DNA of 20,833 nucleotides from positions 1 through 20,833 of the forward strand of contig JAEZWE010000220.1 of the NCBI GenBank assembly GCA_023420435.1. The letters are read 5' to 3'. This document shows positions 15,539-20,833 of the stretch, in pieces. The notes below the pieces were generated by a model that saw only the letters and a program-made list of their open reading frames with translations, searched no databases and was not told the DNA's origin. Position 1 is the stretch's first letter. Each line of letters starts with the position of its first letter. Source of the stretch: Bacteroidota bacterium (GTDB lineage: Bacteria; Bacteroidota; Bacteroidia; Flavobacteriales; Weeksellaceae). The position numbers and the translations under genes are program-made.

Positions 15539-15572
15539 AACCGTTTCGTAATATTACGAAGCGGTTTTTTTT
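15539..15572. terminator. Terminator hairpin overlapping the end of the acyltransferase gene
   Basis: AACCGTTTCGTAAT (15539-15552) pairs with ATTACGAAGCGGTT (15553-15566) with a single G-T wobble, followed on the plus strand by a T tract to 15572. It terminates the 77-residue protein gene. The acyltransferase stop codon (15556-15554) lies in the right arm, so the last codons of that gene double as the terminator of the opposing gene. Confidence 0.85.
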
Positions 15573-16642
15573 CGAAGAAGTTCTAAAAAATTCCAGCCTA
15601 AACCATCCATTTTTTGTAGCAAATTAGCGATGATTATGGCTAAAAGAACATTCAAAATATAAATAATCACCATCAAAATCCACCAACTCATTTTTTCTTC
15701 CAAAGGAACCACTATAAAGTAAACCAATGACGAACTAATTCCTTGAGCGAAATAATAAAAAATAGCGTTTGTTCCGATGTTAGTAATTAAGTTTGGTTTT
15801 GAAATTTTCAATCTGTTGTAAAAAACGAAAAGTGTAATTATTGAAAATGAAGACCAAAAGATGTACAACAATTTCGGTGGGAACTTGGCTTTGTTCATTT
15901 TCAATAAAATTTCTGACCCATAATTCCAACATACAATTCCCAAAACTAAAAAGAATGCCCCGTAAAGAATCGGAATCCAATTTTTCGGAATTTTCTTTTC
16001 TTTAAGTTTATTCGCTAGCAAAAATAATCCTAAATAAAAAGCAACATAACCAACCTGTCCTGTTGGATAATAATGTGGTGACAAATTAAAAAGCAAAGTA
16101 AGCCCAAAACATAAACCAATGAACCAATTCAGATGATTTTTAAAAAATCTTAAAATTAAAACTCCAAAAACGGTGAGAATAAAATATACTTTCAAATACC
16201 AAAAACTTCCCATTACCACAGGAAAAGTATCTGCATTGGTGTAAGAATGAAGATACCAATTTCCTAAATTTTGCCATTGCGGAACATCGGAAATGCTTTG
16301 TGGAACATACTTTTCTCCAAAAGTCGCATAGAAATTTTTCATCCAATCCAATCCAAAAACGGAAAGTCCAAAAACTTTAAAAAAATAATCGAGAAAGAAA
16401 AGAAACGTCACAAAAATCATATAAGTTAGTTGGAGTTTCAGCAATCTGTACAATGTTTTTTCCACATTTCCACCCGAAGTAATTCCGCTTAAAGCAAAAA
16501 ACAATGGAACATCAAAAAGAAGTGACAAAACCCTAACTTCTGTCGGAATATAGAATTGTCCGCTCCAAAATGCGGTATGAATAAAAATTATAGAAAGTGT
16601 GGCTAATCCCTTAGCAAAATCGATGTACAGGTCTCTTTTCAT
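15554..16642 (-). CDS. Acyltransferase 3 family membrane protein
   Basis: This is a 362-residue integral membrane protein of the acyltransferase-3 family (PF01757), which transfers acyl groups to sugars of surface polysaccharides, lipids or antibiotics. The N-terminus has the family signature RDLYIDFAKGLATLSIIFIH (3-22), with Arg3, Asp8 and the proposed catalytic His22. About ten hydrophobic segments follow, along with a periplasmic loop containing WQNLGNWYLHSY, the SFWYLKVYFIL segment, and GYVAFYLGLFLL. There is no SGNH or other extra domain and no neighbouring glycan genes, so the acceptor is unknown. A -7 element lies 16 bases before the ATG. The 3' end is shared with the terminator of the convergent 77-residue protein gene. 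Confidence 0.9.
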   Translation of the reverse strand: MKRDLYIDFAKGLATLSIIFIHTAFWSGQFYIPTEVRVLSLLFDVPLFFALSGITSGGNVEKTLYRLLKLQLTYMIFVTFLFFLDYFFKVFGLSVFGLDWMKNFYATFGEKYVPQSISDVPQWQNLGNWYLHSYTNADTFPVVMGSFWYLKVYFILTVFGVLILRFFKNHLNWFIGLCFGLTLLFNLSPHYYPTGQVGYVAFYLGLFLLANKLKEKKIPKNWIPILYGAFFLVLGIVCWNYGSEILLKMNKAKFPPKLLYIFWSSFSIITLFVFYNRLKISKPNLITNIGTNAIFYYFAQGISSSLVYFIVVPLEEKMSWWILMVIIYILNVLLAIIIANLLQKMDGLGWNFLELLRKKTAS

Positions 16643-16658
16643 AAAAATTCCTAAAAAT

Positions 16659-16666
16659 CAAATTTA
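16659..16666 (-). promoter_or_regulatory. Putative -7 promoter element for the acyltransferase gene
   Basis: On the minus strand this reads TAAATTTG, matching TAnnTTTG. Its last G is 16 bases before the acyltransferase ATG at 16642. It faces away from the rplU promoter in the 168-base divergent gap; the space between the two holds nothing else recognisable. Confidence 0.5.
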
Positions 16667-16737
16667 CTTAAAATCTGAAACCAATTGATTTTCAAAGTTA
16701 ATTTTCATGAAAATTTAAATAAAAAAGACGATAACTG

Positions 16738-16767
16738 TTTGTATTTCAAAATAAATTAGTATTTTTG
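16738..16767 (+). promoter_or_regulatory. rplU-rpmA promoter (-33 TTTG and -7 TATTTTTG)
   Basis: TTTG at 16738-16741 and TATTTTTG at 16760-16767 are separated by 18 bases. This is the most complete Bacteroidetes-type promoter in the window. Transcription should begin near 16773, leaving a leader of about 38 bases before the ATG at 16811. The leader is AT-rich with no Shine-Dalgarno sequence; a small ACACT/AGTGT hairpin at 16769-16784 partly precedes the expected start. Confidence 0.7.
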
Positions 16768-16810
16768 CACACTCAAAAAAGTGTATTTAATTAATTAAAA
16801 TTTATAAACA

Positions 16811-17242
16811 ATGTTTGCAATTGTAGAAATAGCAGGGCTTCAATACAAAGTTGAGCAAGACCAAAAGTTGTTTGTAAACCGTTTAAAAGGAGATAAAGGA
16901 GGAAAAATTTCTTTCGATAAAGTTCTTCTTACTGTAAATGGTTCTACAACAGTTGGCGCCCCGGCTGTAAGCGGTATCACGGTTGATGCTGAAATTTTAG
17001 ACCACGTAAAAGCGGATAAAGTAATCGTTTTCAAAAAGAAAAGAAGAAAAGGTTATGAGAAAAAGAACGGTCACAGACAATCTTTAACTCAGATCCAGAT
17101 TACAGGAATTACTGGTTTCGACAATAAAAAAGAAGACAAAAAAGCGGCACCGAAAGCGAAAAAGGAAACTGCGCCTGCTGCAGAAGAAACAACCGCACCA
17201 AAAAAAGCGGCTAAAAAATCAGACAGCGAAACCGCTGAATAA
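16811..17242 (+). CDS. rplU: 50S ribosomal protein bL21
   Basis: bL21 binds 23S rRNA in the large subunit. The first hundred or so residues match the family: MFAIVEIAGLQYKVEQDQK, LTVNGSTTVGAPAVSG, and the basic rRNA-binding segment KKKRRKGYEKKNGHRQSLTQIQITGI (75-100). Residues from about 105 to 143 form an extra tail almost entirely of Lys, Ala, Glu, Pro and Thr. The 143 residues exceed the roughly 103 of E. coli bL21. It is the first gene of the conserved rplU-rpmA pair, with rpmA 26 bases downstream, and a strong promoter lies upstream. Confidence 0.98.
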   Translation: MFAIVEIAGLQYKVEQDQKLFVNRLKGDKGGKISFDKVLLTVNGSTTVGAPAVSGITVDAEILDHVKADKVIVFKKKRRKGYEKKNGHRQSLTQIQITGITGFDNKKEDKKAAPKAKKETAPAAEETTAPKKAAKKSDSETAE

Positions 17243-17268
17243 GTCTAACCCAAAAACCTTAAAATAAA

Positions 17269-17526
17269 ATGGCACACAAAAAAGGGGTTGGTAGCTCCAA
17301 AAACGGTAGAGAATCTCACTCTAAAAGATTGGGTGTAAAGATTTTCGGAGGACAAGAAGCAATTGCCGGTAATATTATCGTAAGACAAAGAGGTACAAAA
17401 CACCACCCTGGAACTAACGTTGGTATCGGTAAAGATCATACGCTTTTTGCTCTTGTAGATGGAAAAGTAGTTTTTACTAAAAAAGCAAACGACAGATCTT
17501 TCGTATCTGTTGAACCCAACGCATAA
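17269..17526 (+). CDS. rpmA: 50S ribosomal protein bL27
   Basis: bL27 sits near the peptidyl-transferase centre, where its N-terminus reaches the tRNA acceptor ends. The 85-residue protein begins MAHKKGVGSSKNGRESHSKR and continues with LGVKIFGGQ, IIVRQRGTKHHPG and GIGKDHTLFALVDG, all typical. It starts directly at Ala-His-Lys-Lys and lacks the cleavable extension found in Firmicutes bL27. It is the second cistron after rplU and is followed by an intrinsic terminator. Confidence 0.98.
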   Translation: MAHKKGVGSSKNGRESHSKRLGVKIFGGQEAIAGNIIVRQRGTKHHPGTNVGIGKDHTLFALVDGKVVFTKKANDRSFVSVEPNA

Positions 17527-17543
17527 TTTTGCGCTTATAAAAT

Positions 17544-17576
17544 AAAAATCCTGAGCTTCGGTTCAGGATTTTTTTT
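17544..17576 (+). terminator. Rho-independent terminator of rplU-rpmA with a UUCG tetraloop
   Basis: AAAAATCCTGAGC (17544-17556) pairs with GTTCAGGATTTTT (17561-17573) around TTCG (17557-17560), giving a C(UUCG)G tetraloop with one G-U pair next to it. The T tract runs to 17576. It begins 17 bases after the rpmA stop. An in-frame TTG at 17575, within the T tract, is an implausible start for the next gene. Confidence 0.92.
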
Positions 17577-17658
17577 GCAAAAATTTGTGAAAATTATACA
17601 ATACAAAAACTTTCTTTCAGCACGGTTATTGTTACTAGTTGATGAAAATGAAACTATT

Positions 17659-18006
17659 ATGGAAAAGCCAAAACCAATGCTAACGTTAAGCCAAGTAATG
17701 GGGAAATTAGCGAAAAGAGGAATAACCGATGAATTCCGAATGAATGAAGACGGCGAAATGAAATTTAATGAAAATCCTGAAAGTTATCTTCCACAAGATT
17801 TAAAAATTCTAAAAACCTATCGTTTTGAGGGAGACTCTAATCCGGATGACAATGCAGTTTTATATGTGGCAGAAGCCTACAATGGAAGTAAAGGAATGAT
17901 TATAGATTCTTACGGCGCCGAAAGCAATTATCCAGGAGATAAATTTGATAATTTCATTCGTGACATCCCGGTTGAAGAAACCGATGATTACAATTTTGAC
18001 AATTAG
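17659..18006 (+). CDS. Small acidic protein of unknown function (often labelled phosphoribosylpyrophosphate synthetase in relatives)
   Basis: From ATG 17659 the protein has 115 residues. It is soluble, with a helical N-terminus (TLSQVMGKLAKRGITDEFRM, 8-27), then ILKTYRFEGDSNPDDNAVLYV (53-73), KGMIIDSYGAES (80-91) and a strongly acidic tail (PVEETDDYNFDN). The 'L...L...G.T.DF...YRFEG.SNPDDN.VLY...' plan belongs to a small Bacteroidetes family. As I recall, its members are sometimes named phosphoribosylpyrophosphate synthetase, but the length and absence of the PRPP loop make that name unlikely to describe function. The frame stays open back to a TTG at 17575, but this would start inside a terminator and add an untypical hydrophobic stretch, so the ATG is chosen. 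No clear -7 element was found. A terminator follows. Confidence 0.75.
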   Translation: MEKPKPMLTLSQVMGKLAKRGITDEFRMNEDGEMKFNENPESYLPQDLKILKTYRFEGDSNPDDNAVLYVAEAYNGSKGMIIDSYGAESNYPGDKFDNFIRDIPVEETDDYNFDN

Positions 18007-18019
18007 TAAAACTTGATAT

Positions 18020-18048
18020 AAAGGCTGAAAAATTAATTTTCAGCCTTT
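18020..18048. terminator. Terminator hairpin overlapping the end of the AsmA-like gene
   Basis: AAAGGCTGAAAA (18020-18031) pairs perfectly with TTTTCAGCCTTT (18037-18048) around a five-base loop; a T-rich stretch follows on the plus strand (TCTTTTTTC). It ends transcription of the 17659 gene. The AsmA-like gene's stop codon (18035-18033) lies in the loop, so its final codons form the right arm. Confidence 0.85.
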
Positions 18049-20684
18049 TCTTTTTTCTTAAATAATCCACGAAGAAAACCTTTTTCTTCTTTCTTTTCAG
18101 TTTGCTTTTTGGGTTCAATAGCTTTTTTAATATTTTTCTTTACGTCCTGAAAATCTGATTTCACATCGGAAACCGCTTTTTTGGCTGCTTCCTGTTGTTT
18201 ATCAAAATTTCTGCCTATTAAAGTTTTCTTTAAACCTTCTTCAATTCCTTTCCAAAAAAGGTTGAAAAACGATTTTGTAGGATCTCTTTTAACATCATTT
18301 ACAGTTACAGATTCCGGATATTTGTCCGAGGTTGTTTTCACAAAAATATTGGCAACAGCACTCAACAACTTATTTTCTTCTTTAGAATCTTTTTTAAGAA
18401 CTGCTACTCTTAAATCTTTATGTTTCATATTTACCGAACCATTAATTCCCGTTTTGGATCCTCTGAAATTAAAAACTAAATTTTGAATGGAACCTGTAGC
18501 TCTTATTTTCAAATAAGGTTCTATAAAAGGATTAATTCTTGAAGCAGGCAAATCTGCAACATTTCCGGAAATGCTAAAATCATCATCCATTTTGGATGTA
18601 TCAAAACTCCACTTTACATTCATAGGAGAAGCATTCATAAATGATGTTTTTATGGTAATGGGAACTACGGTAGGTTTTCCTGCCATTTTTCCGGAATTCA
18701 AATTTTTTACATTCAGATTAAAATTTCCAAAAATCAACTTTCCGGGACCGTCGCTTTTTTCGGTATCTTCTTCATATTCTAGAATTGAATTTCTTATATC
18801 CAAATTACCGACAAAAAGAGGAAATTTGATGCTTCGCAACAATTCGCTGTACATTTTTTTTATGGATGGATCATCTTTGGGAACTTTGCTTCGGAAAATA
18901 TTGGCATTTACTCCATTTAAAAGAATGTTTGATAAATTCATGGATTTTTTTTGTGAGAAAAAATCCCAACTTCCTTTTCCACTGATTTGTTTTGCAGAAA
19001 TATCGTATAAATCTTTTTCCACAGGAATCATTTTGATAAACTGAGCCCTGGAAACTTTAGGCTTCATCATAAAATTGCTCAATACAAAATCTCCTTTCTG
19101 AATTTTGATAAATGCTGCCTTAATATTGTAGAATTCTGTACCGTAATTAAAGTTGTTCGTCGTTAAATCATAAGATCCTATTTGAAATGGAAATTTGTTT
19201 TTTATGGTTTCTTCATTCATTTCAATATTTTGAAGATTCGCCTGCAAATTTTTAAAAACCAAAGGCTCTTCACCATCTACCGTAAAATTAGAATTTTTCA
19301 GAACGACCCTTTTCACTTTCAAAGGCAAAGCCAATGAACGTAGGTCCGTTTTTTTCTTTTCTTTGGTTTTTGCCGGTGTTAATTTACCATTTAAAGCATT
19401 AAGGGTAATATTTTCTACATCAAAAGCCAACTTTTTGTTTTCAAATTTCCAATCTTTAAGGTTTACTAATATTTGATTTAATGAAAGATCTAATAGAGTT
19501 TTTGAAGAAACCGAAACTCTTGGTTTTACGGTAATTCCTCGGGATTCGATACTTTTCGGTTGGATGGAAAGAGCATTAATATTTATTTCCTGCTGCGGAG
19601 TTAGGTAATTTAGATTTTTGCCATCAATCAGAAACTTGCTGTAAGAAAAAGGAATACTTTGTTTTGCAGTTTCCTCATCCATCTTCATTTTTTCGATATT
19701 TATATCTATTGTTTCTGCTGTAAAAAGAGGTTCTTCTGCTTTCAAAATTTCAATTTTTGCGCGGTTAATTTGAAGATTTTCCAGGTTTACATCATACGTG
19801 AAATCTTTCTTTGTGGAAACTGATTTTACAGAACCGGTATGTATTTTTATGTTCGGTTCATCCAAAACAACATCGGAAAGTGAAATTTTGTTTTTCACCA
19901 TTTGAATGTCTTTGAACGTCATTTTTCTAGTTTCAACATCAAAAAGATTATTCTTTTGAGGATAATATTTATGAAACTGACTAAAACTAAGCAACGGGAT
20001 CCAATGAAAATTCTGAATTTCCACTAAACCATTATTGGTAGAGATAAATCCGGCTTTTAATGCATAAACATTATCTGGTCGAAAGTAAAAATTCTGTCCG
20101 TTAATGTCGTATTTATCAAAAACTACAGGAAGCTTTCTTTCTACAGATTTCTCGGTTAACTGCAGATTGGAAACCTCCAGCTGAAGTTTCTTAACACTCA
20201 AAAATTTTTGTTTTGTATGACGGTATATAGTGATATTACCATCTTTAATCCTCAAGTTTTTGAATTTTATCGGATTTCTTTCTTTTCCGGTTTTATCATC
20301 AACCGGTTTTGCAAAAGTAATTTTTAAATTAGGATGAGTCATCAAGAGATCTGATGTACTAATTTTTTTATTGAAAATGGCATCAAAAAGGCCAAGCCTC
20401 GCAATTTTTAAAGAATCAACGCTACCTTCCACACCAATAACATTTTGGTTATTTGGATTTTTGGGTGCAATGGAAATTTTTGTTGCGGAGATATTTCCCG
20501 TACCTAAATCAACATCAAGATTTTGGTATTTTATCGTATATTGGGTATTATTTTTTATATAGGCAGGCAATTTTTTTTGTAGCCACCAATTAATGCCCAA
20601 ATTAATCAATAGAAAAAGAGCGGCAAGTATGCCCAAAAAAATTAAAATTTTCCGGGTCCATTTTTTTTTCAAAACATTTGTCAT
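18033..20684 (-). CDS. AsmA/DUF748-like envelope protein
   Basis: This is an 883-residue protein with one N-terminal membrane anchor (about 12-34, after a Lys/Arg-rich start) and a long extracytoplasmic part made of beta-strand repeats. Features such as YQNLDVDLGTGNISATKISI (53-72), GSVDSLKIARLGLFDAIFNK (87-106) and the C-terminal FSISGNVADLPASRINPF (703-720) followed by GSIQNLVFNFRG (731-742) are those of AsmA/DUF748-type proteins. Large members of this superfamily form grooves for phospholipid transport between inner and outer membrane in diderm bacteria; that role is inferred here. The protein contains three imperfect internal repeats (about 172-262, 331-395, 486-576). The C-terminus (about 820-883) is highly charged, Lys-rich and probably helical. 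The gene is monocistronic. A -7 element lies seven bases before the ATG, implying a very short leader. The family call is moderately secure, the function less so. Confidence 0.82.
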   Translation of the reverse strand: MTNVLKKKWTRKILIFLGILAALFLLINLGINWWLQKKLPAYIKNNTQYTIKYQNLDVDLGTGNISATKISIAPKNPNNQNVIGVEGSVDSLKIARLGLFDAIFNKKISTSDLLMTHPNLKITFAKPVDDKTGKERNPIKFKNLRIKDGNITIYRHTKQKFLSVKKLQLEVSNLQLTEKSVERKLPVVFDKYDINGQNFYFRPDNVYALKAGFISTNNGLVEIQNFHWIPLLSFSQFHKYYPQKNNLFDVETRKMTFKDIQMVKNKISLSDVVLDEPNIKIHTGSVKSVSTKKDFTYDVNLENLQINRAKIEILKAEEPLFTAETIDINIEKMKMDEETAKQSIPFSYSKFLIDGKNLNYLTPQQEININALSIQPKSIESRGITVKPRVSVSSKTLLDLSLNQILVNLKDWKFENKKLAFDVENITLNALNGKLTPAKTKEKKKTDLRSLALPLKVKRVVLKNSNFTVDGEEPLVFKNLQANLQNIEMNEETIKNKFPFQIGSYDLTTNNFNYGTEFYNIKAAFIKIQKGDFVLSNFMMKPKVSRAQFIKMIPVEKDLYDISAKQISGKGSWDFFSQKKSMNLSNILLNGVNANIFRSKVPKDDPSIKKMYSELLRSIKFPLFVGNLDIRNSILEYEEDTEKSDGPGKLIFGNFNLNVKNLNSGKMAGKPTVVPITIKTSFMNASPMNVKWSFDTSKMDDDFSISGNVADLPASRINPFIEPYLKIRATGSIQNLVFNFRGSKTGINGSVNMKHKDLRVAVLKKDSKEENKLLSAVANIFVKTTSDKYPESVTVNDVKRDPTKSFFNLFWKGIEEGLKKTLIGRNFDKQQEAAKKAVSDVKSDFQDVKKNIKKAIEPKKQTEKKEEKGFLRGLFKKKEKAEN

Positions 20685-20691
20685 TTGGAAA

Positions 20692-20699
20692 CAAATTTA
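20692..20699 (-). promoter_or_regulatory. Putative -7 promoter element for the AsmA-like gene, near-leaderless
   Basis: The minus strand reads TAAATTTG, matching TAnnTTTG, and only seven bases separate it from the ATG at 20684. Transcription would start within a few bases of the start codon. No -33 TTTG is evident at standard spacing. The rest of the gap (20700-20757) is AT-rich, with only a weak A/T inverted repeat. Confidence 0.45.
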
Positions 20700-20757
20700 T
20701 GTTTGAAATTAGGAAAGCGGTTATAAAACACAATATAACTTTTATAAAATTTGAACG

Positions 20758-20833
20758 TTAGATTTCCATTTCAATGACGTAACCTTCGTGGCTTCTGACA
20801 TTCATTACTTTTCCGTCATCAAAACAAATATAC
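20758..20833 (-). CDS. C-terminal fragment of an unrecognised protein
   Basis: On the minus strand an open frame enters from the right edge and ends at a TAA (20760-20758). It gives 24 residues that include CFDDGKVMNVRSHEGYVIE. The other two minus-strand frames are broken nearby, and codon use fits the neighbours, so this is probably the 3' end of a real gene. I cannot name the family from so little. The AsmA-like gene follows in the same direction 73 bases downstream and has its own candidate promoter. Confidence 0.5.
   Translation of the reverse strand, partial: YICFDDGKVMNVRSHEGYVIEMEI

Noticed and set aside
16769..16784. Hairpin in the rplU leader as a ribosomal-protein autoregulatory element
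   Set aside because: Only five base pairs, and the expected transcription start falls within it, so it is unlikely to form in the mRNA.
17575..17658. TTG start extending the small acidic protein by 28 residues
   Set aside because: It begins in the T tract of the rpmA terminator and adds an atypical hydrophobic stretch. ATG 17659 fits the family plan.
20721..20747. 8-bp inverted repeat TTATAAAA/TTTTATAA as a terminator of the right-edge gene
   Set aside because: It contains only A and T, has an 11-base loop and no clear T tract after it on the minus strand; chance is likely in such AT-rich sequence.

Overview
This is an ordinary-looking chromosomal segment from a low-GC member of the Bacteroidetes, most likely class Flavobacteriia and probably the Chryseobacterium/Weeksellaceae group. 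The pointers are: about two-thirds A+T; almost no Shine-Dalgarno sites; many starts preceded by the Bacteroidetes sigma -7 element TAnnTTTG; lipoprotein signals ending in a lipobox Cys; and family content typical of that group. No tRNA or rRNA genes, CRISPR array, insertion sequence, phage or plasmid module was seen, and no gap between genes exceeds about 170 bases. The genus is an inference, not a demonstrated fact.

Layout. 1-93: the 5' end of an isopenicillin N synthase-like oxygenase (minus), divergent from menD (plus, menaquinone synthesis). menD runs tail-to-tail, one base apart, into the overlapping pair pabB-pabC (minus, p-aminobenzoate for folate). 3499-5037: two tandem, mutually similar membrane proteins. 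5125-6473: an AI-2E family transporter overlapped by a DUF3820 gene. 6513-10089 (minus): uvrB and a lipoprotein S41 peptidase. 10107-12380 (plus): a small lipoprotein, a PQQ-type sugar dehydrogenase lipoprotein and a secreted beta-rich protein. 12436-15124 (minus): a likely operon miaE - DUF502 - tnaA. 15282-15515: a tiny exported Thr-rich membrane protein. 15554-16642 (minus): an acyltransferase-3 protein. 16811-17526: rplU-rpmA. 17659-18006: a small cytosolic protein. 18033-20684 (minus): an 883-residue AsmA/DUF748-like protein. 20758 to the edge: the 3' end of an unrecognised minus-strand gene.

How the genes relate. menD and pabB both draw on the chorismate pool (menaquinone and folate branches) and converge with no visible terminator between them. 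rplU-rpmA is a conserved ribosomal pair with a very clear promoter and terminator. tnaA predicts indole, pyruvate and ammonia production from tryptophan. The envelope is well represented: AsmA-like, acyltransferase, S41 peptidase, several lipoproteins and membrane proteins.

I found no convincing new multi-gene system. The best leads are regulatory: an intrinsic terminator interlocked with the next gene's promoter at 5078-5114; back-to-back -7 elements at 3455-3484 that imply a nearly leaderless pabB mRNA; terminator hairpins built into the coding ends of opposing genes; the tandem membrane paralogues; and a MenD with Glu in place of the usual metal-binding Asp.
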